DNA of 64,000 nt. Origin: a virus. The stretch lies in IMG/VR virus record IMGVR_UViG_3300045256_000058, positions 1 through 64,000 of that record; one strand, written 5' to 3'. A program made the position numbers and the translations under genes. Each line of letters begins with the position of its first letter. The stretch's first letter is position 1. Under the pieces are notes generated by a model. That model ran no database searches and was not told the origin of the DNA. It saw only the letters and a program-made list of their open reading frames with translations. This document shows, piece after piece, positions 33,770 to 44,335 of this stretch.

Positions 33770-33816
33770 GAATATGACATAATTAATAATAGATACATAC
33801 CAATTTTAGTATAGAT

Positions 33817-34116
33817 ATGAAACAAATTATCACCAAACCTAAAGATGACGGAACTAAGGAAGGTTCTATCTATCTGAAAATGAATAAGGTAATTAGTACC
33901 TCCAATGAATTTCCTGTAAATAGTAAGGCAGCAGGGGGAGAGCAACCTAAAAAGAAAAAAGGATTGCTAAGAACAGTCGATGACGAAATTTCAGATAATC
34001 CTGCGATTCCTTATATGAGTTCGTATACTAAGCCAATACAAGTAAATAAACACTTGTTTACAAATGCAAAGAACGAAGTAGATAAATTTAAGAACACAAA
34101 AGGCTGGGAAAAGTAA
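33817..34116 (+). CDS. small basic hypothetical protein
   Basis: A 99-residue Lys-rich protein, mostly hydrophilic (EQPKKKKGLLRTVDDEISD), isolated on the plus strand between two minus-strand genes. One base separates its end from the end of the large LamG protein gene. Composition suggests disorder or nucleic-acid contact. It is one of the plus-strand insertions in the virion block; function unknown. Confidence 0.5.
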   Translation: MKQIITKPKDDGTKEGSIYLKMNKVISTSNEFPVNSKAAGGEQPKKKKGLLRTVDDEISDNPAIPYMSSYTKPIQVNKHLFTNAKNEVDKFKNTKGWEK

Positions 34117-34117
34117 T

Positions 34118-37100
34118 TTAATCTTTCGAATACGGCAATAAGGGTGGTAAGAATTCAGTAATGTATCTTGCCACTCCTTTTGTTATGCGTAATCCAGTAA
34201 TATAACCATAAAAGTGACCAATACTGTATCCAATGTCAAAATCAGTACTAAATCCCACGTTTCTAACTTTATCCTCTAACTTACCATTTACATATAGATA
34301 AGTATATTTAACTGTGTTGACTATTGCAATATGTAGCCACTCATTTGTGTCTATGTCTTCTGCAATAGCAGGTAGAGTATAGTTGTCATTTTTGTATAGT
34401 CGAATCGTACTTTCTTCAAGGAAGTAATAAAGCTTAGGATAGCTGTTATTACTAAGTAATCCTGTTAATACTACTCCTTGACCCGGATGTAACGTAGTAT
34501 CTGAAGTATCTTCATCGTCACTGTAGACTTGAGACAATCCGTATTTTAAGTTACCTACTACCTTATAAGGAACAACAGTGAATCGGGTATCGTAATTATA
34601 AAGTTTAGAACTAAAATTAGAATCCAATGCTACATCAATTACATAGCCTATTTTATCCGTATTGTTATAATCCCAATCAAATGCAAATCCTTTTGGAGCA
34701 ATAATCTTAGCTTTATTAGCTTCTGGTAAAAATGCTAATTTCTCACTAAAAATATTAAACGAAGTAGTATCACCAACGTAGAGATTCTTATAGCCAGGTA
34801 CAAATGTATTAAAACTACTCTCCATTGCTACATCTAAAGTATACCCATTTGCTTCGTCTACTTCATCCCAATTAGCATCAAATGAGTTAGAAGTAACACT
34901 GGATGCTGGTAAAGCTGTTGGTCTAGCTAATCTAAACACTGTAGAGCTTTTACTATTCATATAAAACTCAATCGTATATTCTGAGTTGCTTTGAAGAGTA
35001 TCACTTAGATTAAAAGATAGCGAAGAATCTTTACCGTTAAAATAAATAGATTTAGCCAATCCAATTGGACTCGTATCATTTACGACACTTACATTAGTAG
35101 CTGTAATATCAAGATTATGAATCGATTCATCGACAATGTTTACATCTTCTGGTTGTAGTAATACAAGTACATTTGAGTAATTAGTATCAGGAATATAATC
35201 AGGTACTTCTGCTGCTCTAGTTAAAGATGTACCAGCCGTATTATATGTACCTGCTAAATCTTGAATAGTATGAGTAGGTAATTCTACTGTTACATCCCCA
35301 GTGCTTAAAGCAGTTACATAAAAGCTATATTTAGACTCATTAGGGTATTTAAGAAGATTACTTACCTTACAATTTGTGAGGGTTAATTTATCTAATGTAA
35401 ATAACTGTATTGGCTCACTAAATGTTAGTAGTACAGGAAAAGTATAAGAGTTATCATCCGGTTGACTTGTACTTAATGTTGCAGTAACACTGGTATTGTC
35501 TATAAATACGGCACTATTGTTAGTAGTTGCAGTAAATGTTTTATCAGGTATTCCTGGTTGGTCACTAATTGCGATACTGAAATTGCATTGACCATCACTA
35601 AAACTATCTGTAATATCAAGGGTTGCAATGTATTCGTTATATGGCTTTGCAACTACATCTGCTGTATGACCTGCAATCAATACCGTTGGTAGACCTACTA
35701 ATGGAATAATAGATGTGAACTTAAGTGTAATTTTATTACCTGCTGTTGCTACTGAAGAAATATTGTTATTTGAGTATATAGAGATATAGCTAAGTAATTG
35801 TGTCTCATCTGTAATATTCGGTACTTCTTCAAATGGTAATCCTGGCACATTTACTGAGTATGCAGTATATAATGCTTTTCCGAGAGTAAATCGAATGTTA
35901 GAAATGAAGAAATCTACATCATCTACCCGATTTGGATAATATCCAATAAATAAATCACCTTTAGTAATATCGATTGCAGTATTACTTTGAACAATACCCA
36001 CTCTAATACCATTTCGATAAAAACGATACACATTATCTTTTTTAGTAATTGCAAAATGCGGATATTTACGAAGCTGGCTATACGAGTCATTATCCCAAGC
36101 AATAAAATCTGTAGTATCCCGGTCATTCCATGTAATAGAAGGAAATAAATTGCTTATGTTTGTAGCACTACGTTGAAACTTAAGTTGTCCGTTATCAGCA
36201 AATAGAGCAAAACCAGTCTGAGCATTTTCTACTGATAGAATATGAGATTTTTTAGTTGTTGTATTTTGTGTAGAGTTAATTCGTAAAAAGAACTCTATTG
36301 TCCAATCTTGATTGATAGCAGTAGTATATGTGCTTGCTACCGCATTAAAATTGTCATATGTTAGCCCACTTTGTTCAAGTAGTGGACTTACAGCTAATGA
36401 AGATGTCTCACCTAATGGAGCAATTGCATTAGAAAATGAAGTGTTATTTGATATAACCTCAAATAATAATAATTTTGAAGGACTTAAATCATTCAGTGTC
36501 GTACTTATTGATAGCGGAGTCTGAAGTATTGGAAATGAGTCTGAGTAAATACGAACAAGAGGAGCCGATTTTGTTGAAAAAATACCAGTTGATGTACTTG
36601 CACAACCTTCCATTACTTGTACAATTACTGGGTCTTGTTTAATAGGTTCAATATCTAATTCATAAATATGATTGTCTTCATCAATAAATCGAAGCTGAGA
36701 TAACTTACCATTTACAATGCCAATCTTACTTGGGTCAAAATTGGCAATTGCGGCATCAAATCTAAGAGTAACCGTAAAGATGTCTGCGATATAAGGTGAA
36801 CTTCCAGAGCTTAAAAGCGGTACTGGTGCATTCTTATTAACTCTATATGCCTCGCCTTCAAAACTTAATTCTCCTATAGCATAAGAAATATAAGTATTTG
36901 TATCCGCATATCTAACTGTTTTTCTATCTACAAAATTTGCTTGTAACGTACCATTTCCAGTACCCGTACTTGCTTTAAGAGAATAAACATAATTATTTAT
37001 CTTTGTTAAAGATGTAAGACTTGCTCCTGATATACCATCTAATTGAGTGAGACTAAAATCTGCAAGAACTAGATTATCTATTGGTTGAGTCACATAAACA

Positions 37101-39109
37101 TACCATTCTGCTTCATCTGATGAGATAGAAGAAGAAATATCTTTCTTTAGGATTGCTAGTATTCTCGCTCTAGGAGGGGCTAGTTTATTAGCAGCTAATG
37201 GCAGAGGTTGCAATGAATTTTCGTAGAAATAATTATTACTTGACACTAGATTGTATCTAACTTCATTAGTGACTCTGACTCCTTTTATCCCGAATGATAT
37301 TAGAGAATTAATAGTATCTCCTGATTTTCTACCTGCAATTTTATTATATGTACCACCAATCTTTAGACTTAGATTGTTAGTGTATTGATACAAGTCATAG
37401 GCAAATGGAATTGTTTTTTGTACAACTCCGTTTACTAACACATAAATATTATCGTTGTAGCGACAAATGGCAATATGAGTATTTGGTTCGTCATATCCAG
37501 CATTGTACTTAATACTGTCATAGTCAGTTAATCCACTAATACTTGCTCCTCTTTGCATGAAAAATTTAATTTCATTATCGGGAAGTATTTTAGAAGGAGT
37601 TCCACCAAATCCACCAGATAACCCTTCATTCCAATTAATATTTGCTTCAGAAGGATATGTAAGCCAATCCGTACCATTACTAGAAGTTAAAAGAGAGTAA
37701 TATACGCCAGGAGTATTTTTAGTAAGTACGTTTAGATTTACTTTGAGTATTTTTTTGTTATTGCTGTCTAATTCAATGAGAGGTACTTGTTCATATACTT
37801 CATCAGTATTTATGTATTGAATACCATATACATCAGTAAGAAATGACCGTAAACTTCTTCTATTTTCAGCTAAATAATCTCTACTTGGTATTCCATTGAT
37901 AAAAGTAGAAATATAAAACTCAATTGTCCAAGCATCTCCTAATTCAGCACCTATAGTTTTAGTGATGTATTCATTTACACCATCTAGCTCAATAAAACCA
38001 GTTGAAGTATTAGGTACTGTTCTTAGTAACTCTTTATTTGTAAAGTGAGCAGAATAAGAAGAATAATCGTAAACATCATATAAAGCTGGGATGTTAAATA
38101 ATACGTCTTCATAATAACTATCAATTTTATTTCCTATCGGAGTAACTAACGGTAACGGTAAGTTTACTGTATAGAAGGACTGTAAATATCTCGCAGCTTT
38201 AGTAATTCTAAAGTTTGAGATACCTCCTGAAAAAGAAGTATCAATAATATTCTCAGTTGTATCATATGGAGTGAATCCAGAAAAAGGAAACTGAGTATGA
38301 TGAACGTGTGCCCCTATTACCAGCGTATCTCGTAAAGTAGAAGCCGAATTATACCCATTACTTAATGTAAAGTTATAACTAAAAGTATTAATTAGTTGAC
38401 CGTTTTGATAGTAATATAGAGTATTTCCTCGTCTTTCTAACGAAATTGTATACCAAGTATTTTTTACTAAGGGTGCAGAAGTAAGTGTAATTAGATTTCC
38501 AGCAGCAGTATGTACTAATTGACCAGCTACTAGAAATAAACCAAACCCACCCAAATATCCGTTGTAATTAATTGAAGTTGCTACACTAGCTAAATCAGAA
38601 ATACTTCCTTTAGATAAAGCCGACCCTATACAGAATAATGTCTGCCATCTCCAAGGTAATGCAGTCTCATCAGTATAAAAAGTAAGGTCAATTGTAAACT
38701 CATCTGTTCCTAAACTGAAATCAGGATTACCACCATAAAGTACTTCAAAATAAGAAGGATTTACAATAGATGTCCATTGACTTGAGTTAATTTCTGCAAG
38801 TCTTAGAGTATGATTTCGTTTGTTTGGTAGTGTTAGAAAAGTATCTACATTAATGTCTCCAGTACTAGGTAATATTGGATAATCCGTATTTCCATTACTA
38901 ATTACTGTAGGAGCAGAGTCAGAATCAGTACCAGTAAAACTACGTACTTGATACTGATATTTTGAATAATCTCTATATACTGGTAAACCTCTTGAATTTG
39001 TAGACCCATCTAGTCTTAAACATAAAACAACATCATTCCAATACGGGTCTTCGACTATTGGTGCAGAAGCACTGTTCAATAGATATTGTATAAACGTATT
39101 CTTATTCAT
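34118..39109 (-). CDS. large adhesin with multiple LamG-type domains
   Basis: The 1,663-residue protein has at least four LamG/concanavalin-like units, each opening with a strand such as EFTIDLTFYTD, AWTIEFYIS, DWTIEFFLRI or YTIEFYMNS and closing with a motif like ISNFRITKAARYL, IKGVRVTNEVRY, ISNIRFTLGKALY or ITGLRITKGVARY. An FN3-like insert (NSFDANWDEVDEANGYTLDV) sits in the last unit, and Ig-like segments lie near 660-850 and 1150-1400. It is a strong candidate for glycan recognition on the host. It lies downstream of the tail-tip genes on the minus strand. Confidence 0.78.
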   Translation of the reverse strand: MNKNTFIQYLLNSASAPIVEDPYWNDVVLCLRLDGSTNSRGLPVYRDYSKYQYQVRSFTGTDSDSAPTVISNGNTDYPILPSTGDINVDTFLTLPNKRNHTLRLAEINSSQWTSIVNPSYFEVLYGGNPDFSLGTDEFTIDLTFYTDETALPWRWQTLFCIGSALSKGSISDLASVATSINYNGYLGGFGLFLVAGQLVHTAAGNLITLTSAPLVKNTWYTISLERRGNTLYYYQNGQLINTFSYNFTLSNGYNSASTLRDTLVIGAHVHHTQFPFSGFTPYDTTENIIDTSFSGGISNFRITKAARYLQSFYTVNLPLPLVTPIGNKIDSYYEDVLFNIPALYDVYDYSSYSAHFTNKELLRTVPNTSTGFIELDGVNEYITKTIGAELGDAWTIEFYISTFINGIPSRDYLAENRRSLRSFLTDVYGIQYINTDEVYEQVPLIELDSNNKKILKVNLNVLTKNTPGVYYSLLTSSNGTDWLTYPSEANINWNEGLSGGFGGTPSKILPDNEIKFFMQRGASISGLTDYDSIKYNAGYDEPNTHIAICRYNDNIYVLVNGVVQKTIPFAYDLYQYTNNLSLKIGGTYNKIAGRKSGDTINSLISFGIKGVRVTNEVRYNLVSSNNYFYENSLQPLPLAANKLAPPRARILAILKKDISSSISSDEAEWYVYVTQPIDNLVLADFSLTQLDGISGASLTSLTKINNYVYSLKASTGTGNGTLQANFVDRKTVRYADTNTYISYAIGELSFEGEAYRVNKNAPVPLLSSGSSPYIADIFTVTLRFDAAIANFDPSKIGIVNGKLSQLRFIDEDNHIYELDIEPIKQDPVIVQVMEGCASTSTGIFSTKSAPLVRIYSDSFPILQTPLSISTTLNDLSPSKLLLFEVISNNTSFSNAIAPLGETSSLAVSPLLEQSGLTYDNFNAVASTYTTAINQDWTIEFFLRINSTQNTTTKKSHILSVENAQTGFALFADNGQLKFQRSATNISNLFPSITWNDRDTTDFIAWDNDSYSQLRKYPHFAITKKDNVYRFYRNGIRVGIVQSNTAIDITKGDLFIGYYPNRVDDVDFFISNIRFTLGKALYTAYSVNVPGLPFEEVPNITDETQLLSYISIYSNNNISSVATAGNKITLKFTSIIPLVGLPTVLIAGHTADVVAKPYNEYIATLDITDSFSDGQCNFSIAISDQPGIPDKTFTATTNNSAVFIDNTSVTATLSTSQPDDNSYTFPVLLTFSEPIQLFTLDKLTLTNCKVSNLLKYPNESKYSFYVTALSTGDVTVELPTHTIQDLAGTYNTAGTSLTRAAEVPDYIPDTNYSNVLVLLQPEDVNIVDESIHNLDITATNVSVVNDTSPIGLAKSIYFNGKDSSLSFNLSDTLQSNSEYTIEFYMNSKSSTVFRLARPTALPASSVTSNSFDANWDEVDEANGYTLDVAMESSFNTFVPGYKNLYVGDTTSFNIFSEKLAFLPEANKAKIIAPKGFAFDWDYNNTDKIGYVIDVALDSNFSSKLYNYDTRFTVVPYKVVGNLKYGLSQVYSDDEDTSDTTLHPGQGVVLTGLLSNNSYPKLYYFLEESTIRLYKNDNYTLPAIAEDIDTNEWLHIAIVNTVKYTYLYVNGKLEDKVRNVGFSTDFDIGYSIGHFYGYITGLRITKGVARYITEFLPPLLPYSKD

Positions 39110-39114
39110 TCAGA

Positions 39115-40728
39115 TTAGCCGATGTCTTTTTGTACCATAAAGCCTCTCTTTTTAAGAGTGCCTGTGCTATCTTTTATTATACTCAAGACAAACAAATCAT
39201 TCTTACCATTACCGCTTAATAGAGGTATATTACCACCAGGAAATAGAATACTTGAATGAAACTCTACTGTACCTGTATTTTGTCTTAACTCAATAATTAC
39301 GGCTTTAGATGTATTGTTACTTAGTGTCCCAGTTAGGTTAATAATAGTAGATGAACCATCATCTGTAGGCGTATTAACCACATAGTAATCGTAAACTGAT
39401 ACCGAATCCAAATTGATTGCATAAGTTTGGCTAGTTGTAATATTTACTGTAGTAGTTTTAATGTTCGGAGTAAATGCAAGGACTACTTCATTCGATAACT
39501 TAGCTAAAGTAATACTTTCTGCTGGTACACTGCTTGATTTAACTATCCATCTACCGCTTACTGGATTTGAATTAGGTGTAATTACCGTGTCACCATCATC
39601 ATCCGTTGTACTATCCGGGTCAAATACATAGTCTTGCCGTTGTGTAGTTACATAACGTGATTGACCTGCAATATATGAACCACTAGGTAATGCTCTCAGC
39701 GCATCTAAGTCAGCAACAGGTTCACCAACATAAGCGAGAGATTCAATCGTTGTATACGCACTAATCTTTGGATATAGTGATACATAAGTACCTTTTGTAA
39801 TTGCTGAAATAAGCGCTACATTAGGTGTTACTTTAAGTACGAATACTGAGTTTGCTGGAAGTGTTTTACTTAATCGAATTTTAGTATCAGGATATGTAAC
39901 AACAGTATTTACATAATCGATACCAGTTGTGTCTAATAAAAACGTATCTAAACTTAAATACCCAAGTACTTCGACATCAAATGTACAATCAAGAGTACTA
40001 TCTGATACATATGCGTTTAACTGTAACTCTCCTGCTTCTAATCCAGCTACCGCATTATTATGAATGTAATATTTAATAGCTACAGGGTCTTGTGTCACAG
40101 ACGGTAAAGCAGCATTTAGAAACTCATCTTTAGTGACTTGATAAATTTCTTTAGTAGCATTTGTATCGGTTTCATTCAAAGAATTAGAACTAACTAGTTT
40201 CCAGATTCCCTCTGAGCCAGCAATTACTGTAATATTGTCTACTGTTAATACTTCAGTAGATGTAAACTCATATATCTTATTTACGGCGGTTACTTTAATG
40301 CGATAGCCATCAGATGCGCCAAGTGAGTTTAAGTCTGTAATAGCAGCAACTTCAGTAGACCCATTTAATACTCTGTCTGAATTAATAATGACATCACTAA
40401 TAGTAATTGGAGTTACTTGGTCATCTTCATAAAGTCTTTGTTTATAGATAATATGACCTGTATTGAAATTATTTGTAGTATTTGCAACCACATAAATATA
40501 ACGCCAATCTTCATATCCAAAAGTAGCAAATGAACTAGCCGAAATTGTAATCTGTTTATTATTTGGAATAGAGATAGAAGTAGGTTCAGAAGCACTGTTA
40601 CATCCTACTCTGTTTCTAGCCTTTAACCAAAAATAGTAAGTAGTATTACCACCTTGAATAGTTCCTGATTGAAGAGTAATAGTAGGAGCGGGTAAAGTAC
40701 TTCTACCGTGAGCATATGTTGACTTCAT
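39115..40728 (-). CDS. tail appendage protein with N-terminal FN3-like domain
   Basis: A 537-residue protein; residues 10-75 are FN3-like (NTTYYFWLKARNRVGC), followed by beta-rich, Thr/Asp-rich segments. The portion near residues 335-400 (YVGEPVADLDALRALPSGSY ... SGRWIVK) resembles the N-terminal attachment module of the 359-residue fibre protein, so the two fibres may share a docking fold. It overlaps the 64-residue gene by four bases and precedes the large LamG adhesin. Confidence 0.6.
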   Translation of the reverse strand: MKSTYAHGRSTLPAPTITLQSGTIQGGNTTYYFWLKARNRVGCNSASEPTSISIPNNKQITISASSFATFGYEDWRYIYVVANTTNNFNTGHIIYKQRLYEDDQVTPITISDVIINSDRVLNGSTEVAAITDLNSLGASDGYRIKVTAVNKIYEFTSTEVLTVDNITVIAGSEGIWKLVSSNSLNETDTNATKEIYQVTKDEFLNAALPSVTQDPVAIKYYIHNNAVAGLEAGELQLNAYVSDSTLDCTFDVEVLGYLSLDTFLLDTTGIDYVNTVVTYPDTKIRLSKTLPANSVFVLKVTPNVALISAITKGTYVSLYPKISAYTTIESLAYVGEPVADLDALRALPSGSYIAGQSRYVTTQRQDYVFDPDSTTDDDGDTVITPNSNPVSGRWIVKSSSVPAESITLAKLSNEVVLAFTPNIKTTTVNITTSQTYAINLDSVSVYDYYVVNTPTDDGSSTIINLTGTLSNNTSKAVIIELRQNTGTVEFHSSILFPGGNIPLLSGNGKNDLFVLSIIKDSTGTLKKRGFMVQKDIG

Positions 40729-40919
40729 CTACAAAATCCCGATGTTATTTTTGATTGTTTAGATAAAGGAATACTAATTTCAACACCTTTATGCGTAACC
40801 TTGTATCTATCGCCTTCACTAATTATAACAGGGCGTAAATTCTTAAAGGCTTGTTGAAAGTTCGTCATAGTCTGCGAACTAATGTTGTTAATTCTAATCG
40901 TTGTAGGAAATGATGCCAT
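40725..40919 (-). CDS. small tail-associated protein
   Basis: A 64-residue protein (MASFPTTIRINNISSQTMTNFQQAFKNL...) with short strands and a central helix, overlapping both neighbours by one to four bases. Position between the 879-residue tail hub candidate and the 537-residue appendage suggests a tail-tip connector. No family is recognised. Confidence 0.5.
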   Translation of the reverse strand: MASFPTTIRINNISSQTMTNFQQAFKNLRPVIISEGDRYKVTHKGVEISIPLSKQSKITSGFCR

Positions 40920-43558
40920 TATGAGTTACTATCCAACCATCTAGAGAAGTTTGCAGGAATTTGATTTAGAGGAGTACCGTATGTTTGACCAAGTATAGGA
41001 TTAATGAGTACTTTTACTGACTCTTGATTGTTATTTTCATCAGCAATCTGTACTGTTCGTGAACTTATCCCTACACCTACTAATGCTCCACATTCTACTT
41101 GAATATTTTGAGGAAAAGGTATTCCATTAGAGTATTGAACAACTTGTGTAGCTCTTTTTACCACCCAAGCCCCAGGTGTTCCCGGTAGATTACATCCTGT
41201 ATTTATAATACTGCGACCAGAGAAGCTAGTAAATGATAGCTCTGCTGATGCTGTACTTCCACTCATGAGTACATCTAGTCTAAGCTTATTTGCGGCTCCT
41301 CTTAGTGCTTCATCGATGTTTTGAGCAGCAGATACACTTACTGAACCCATAATTTCAGCACCATTGGCAATATTAGAGGTTACATAAGTAATGCTGTTAG
41401 AAAGAGGATTATTTTCATTGCCGTTCTTTACTTCTTCATATACAGGTTTTCTAAGTGTCGCTTTTGGAGGTCTACCATCAGCCAGTGTAAATGTAGTAGT
41501 AGTTAAATGCGATTTATATGAATGGTCTTGAGCGACTCTTAAAGATATCAAGCTAGTATACTGGTCATCTCTTTCTATTCGTTTTGCAGGATATGAAGCA
41601 GCTACTTTTGATGTGTCTACTTTTTGTACTGGAATACTTTTGATACCATAATCTCCAATGGTCATATAATCATGCGACTTATAATACGTACCAGGGGCAC
41701 TTTGTCCTGTTTCCACAGCAGCAATAATCTCATTAATATCCGCATACGCAGTATAACTAAGACCAATCGTATCTCTAGTATTCTTTGATGGTAATACGCT
41801 ATATTTTGTTAGTTCATATTCATCACTACCAGTAAGTACGGTAAGAGGATTAGAGCCAAAGTAATTTCTAGCGTTGATATTGTAGTTTGGGTTCCCAGAT
41901 ATACCTACTGAACTCTTAAATCTACTTCTAGCAATAATCATTAGATTAGGCATCCAATTAGGGTCAGGAAACAATACAGGTACAGGAGTATCATCTCCCT
42001 CTCCTGATTTATTATCTAATTGACTCTTTGGAATATACTGTACTTCCCAATCAATTTCATCTTCGTCTTTATAGTACTTAGAATAAGGTTCAAGAGCATA
42101 ATCTACCTGCTCCCATAGTGGAATCTTTCTATATAGATACTGTTCTAGGTTTACTTTCGCATAGTAAAGTGTCCAGAAGTACTGTTGTCTAGTTAGAAAA
42201 TCAGTGCCTAGTAATAAATCTTTAGTTTGAATAAGAGTCTTTAATGCTAACCAAGCGGCAATACTTCCATTAGCCCAGTTACTAGGGTCTTCTTGAGCAA
42301 ATCTTTTAATTTCCCATCCGGTACTAATTTCTCTTTTTAGATATTGAAGATTAGTATTTAGATACTTTTGATACTCAGGAGGTATAATTACAGGTTCTAA
42401 TGTACCATCCTCTTTTTTTAGCATCGGAGAAATGTTAGGAGTAAAAGATTCATAAACATAAGTAGTTGACTTAATACTTAATAGTCTCCAAACCATAGGA
42501 CGACTGAAATTAGCTTCATCTGGATACCCTAACTTATCTGCTTTTAATGCATTGAGTACATCTTGATAAGCATTATCACTCTCTTGAATATTATCTTTCA
42601 TTAGAGCGAGAACCACATCAGTTTGACTATTAGGTTTTTCGGGGTCTTCTACAAGCTCCAAAGCTGTATGTGCAAATCCAAACACACCAGATAATTCGTA
42701 TGCTGGTTCTCCCCATTTATACTTAGTAATCTTAAATTCTTTTACTGTTCCAGAATTGTCTATCATAATACTCAAATCTCTGGGAAAGATGTCAGCATTT
42801 TGAGCTTCTGGAGGGGGTAAATGAGGTTGATATGCACCTTCGTAGATTACATACTCTTGGTCTTTAATCTCTTGATATTTTTTTTGATTTAGACTATTAT
42901 CGTATTCTTGTTTCTTTGACCACTCTAGAATAGTGTTCTTGTAACAGGGGATAGTATTATATCCGTAAGTAATATTACTAACTACTTTTCCGTTAGTTCC
43001 TCCACCACCTAATCCTCGAAAAGTAAGTGTTGACCCAGAGAATGAATATACTAACCCAAGAATTTCAATTTTATCGTCTACAAATTGTTTAATTGTGGCT
43101 GTTTCTTCTGGAGAAGGTACTTTAGATGTTTCAAATATAAAACCAGGAGGAGCGACATTTCCGGGTAATCCTGCTCTACCTGTAGCAAATGATACCAGAG
43201 AACCGATATTGAAGAATAAAGATGTTTGAGTCTTTTTTACAGCACTTCCTTTATGAGAATCCACAAAATCTTTCATATTAATTGGATACTCGTAAATAAG
43301 CTTAGACACATGAGTACAGCTATATGTTACTTCATTAGTCTTACCTTGATATTCAATTAAATTTTTATTAATCGTTACACCATCTACATAAAATGTAAGA
43401 CCACCAATAGAAATAAGACTACGTACAGGTCTAGTTACTGGTGAATCTGTGTACTCTATGATATTTAATTTAGGGTAATCGTTTATACCCTCTTCTAAAG
43501 TAATAGCTCCGTGTTGGATTTTTAGTCCAAAATCGGCACTTTTATAATTGGTTTTCAC
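40919..43558 (-). CDS. tail tip/hub protein candidate
   Basis: The 879-residue protein follows the tape measure and three small tail genes, the position of the distal tail and hub proteins in siphophages. Its N-terminus is beta-rich (ADFGLKIQHGAITLEEG ... LTFYVDGVTI), as in hub proteins that form the lower end of the tail tube. It includes long mixed regions and ends IPANFSRWLDSNS. No enzymatic domain is recognised. The hub role is inferred from size and gene order. Confidence 0.6.
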   Translation of the reverse strand: MKTNYKSADFGLKIQHGAITLEEGINDYPKLNIIEYTDSPVTRPVRSLISIGGLTFYVDGVTINKNLIEYQGKTNEVTYSCTHVSKLIYEYPINMKDFVDSHKGSAVKKTQTSLFFNIGSLVSFATGRAGLPGNVAPPGFIFETSKVPSPEETATIKQFVDDKIEILGLVYSFSGSTLTFRGLGGGGTNGKVVSNITYGYNTIPCYKNTILEWSKKQEYDNSLNQKKYQEIKDQEYVIYEGAYQPHLPPPEAQNADIFPRDLSIMIDNSGTVKEFKITKYKWGEPAYELSGVFGFAHTALELVEDPEKPNSQTDVVLALMKDNIQESDNAYQDVLNALKADKLGYPDEANFSRPMVWRLLSIKSTTYVYESFTPNISPMLKKEDGTLEPVIIPPEYQKYLNTNLQYLKREISTGWEIKRFAQEDPSNWANGSIAAWLALKTLIQTKDLLLGTDFLTRQQYFWTLYYAKVNLEQYLYRKIPLWEQVDYALEPYSKYYKDEDEIDWEVQYIPKSQLDNKSGEGDDTPVPVLFPDPNWMPNLMIIARSRFKSSVGISGNPNYNINARNYFGSNPLTVLTGSDEYELTKYSVLPSKNTRDTIGLSYTAYADINEIIAAVETGQSAPGTYYKSHDYMTIGDYGIKSIPVQKVDTSKVAASYPAKRIERDDQYTSLISLRVAQDHSYKSHLTTTTFTLADGRPPKATLRKPVYEEVKNGNENNPLSNSITYVTSNIANGAEIMGSVSVSAAQNIDEALRGAANKLRLDVLMSGSTASAELSFTSFSGRSIINTGCNLPGTPGAWVVKRATQVVQYSNGIPFPQNIQVECGALVGVGISSRTVQIADENNNQESVKVLINPILGQTYGTPLNQIPANFSRWLDSNS

Positions 43559-44329
43559 TTATAAAACTTGGTAAATATAACTACTATTAATTATAAACCC
43601 TGTTTTATCTATGGCTGTAAAGAAGTCATTTCGATAATACTCTTGACCTCTTTCGGTAATAAGCATATCAATATCTGACCAATTACTAATAGTATGTGTG
43701 TATGTATTTACTGTTTTTCTACTTACACTTAGATGATTATTAAACACATAAGTAATCGCATCCGTAGAATCAATGAGTTTATATCTTAGATGTACTTTTA
43801 CGGATGTAGAGGGTGTAATTGTAGCAGCTAAGAGAAATTCTTTAGTGACCACTTGATAATCATTTTCAAAGGCACTCTTAAATTGTAACTGAGTAACAAT
43901 ATCGTTGTTCCCAATAAAAGGATAAATGTCCTTAAGTGTAGACATATTACTAATCTCATACTCAACCTCTAAATAAATATCTTCATTGATAGGGCTGAAA
44001 ATATAGATAGCGTCTAAAGTGTTCTTTTGATAGAAACTAATCGGAGAGATATACTGACGTTCAGTATTTAATGTCTCTAATGTCGCATCTTCATATGTAT
44101 CTGTATCAGAAGTAATACTAACAATGCGAGTATTAGCATTTATGCTTGCAAATAAATTGCTTTCAAATGAAGGTGTAAACTCAATCTTAAATAAATAGAT
44201 TGGAGTACTATCTAGAGTATTGACAGTATATGAATCATAGTCATCTATAGATACAAAGTCTTCTGGCTCAATATCTGTAGTAACAAATACGGGTTGTATT
44301 TTAGAAACTGTAGTGTCAGTAGTCCACAT
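43559..44329 (-). CDS. distal tail protein candidate
   Basis: A 256-residue acidic, beta-rich protein (many Thr, Asp, Tyr, Ile). It lies between the small tail proteins and the large hub candidate with one- to six-base gaps, so by gene order it may be the distal tail protein that caps the tube. The sequence alone does not show a known domain. Confidence 0.5.
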   Translation of the reverse strand: MWTTDTTVSKIQPVFVTTDIEPEDFVSIDDYDSYTVNTLDSTPIYLFKIEFTPSFESNLFASINANTRIVSITSDTDTYEDATLETLNTERQYISPISFYQKNTLDAIYIFSPINEDIYLEVEYEISNMSTLKDIYPFIGNNDIVTQLQFKSAFENDYQVVTKEFLLAATITPSTSVKVHLRYKLIDSTDAITYVFNNHLSVSRKTVNTYTHTISNWSDIDMLITERGQEYYRNDFFTAIDKTGFIINSSYIYQVL

Positions 44330-44335
44330 TGTTCT

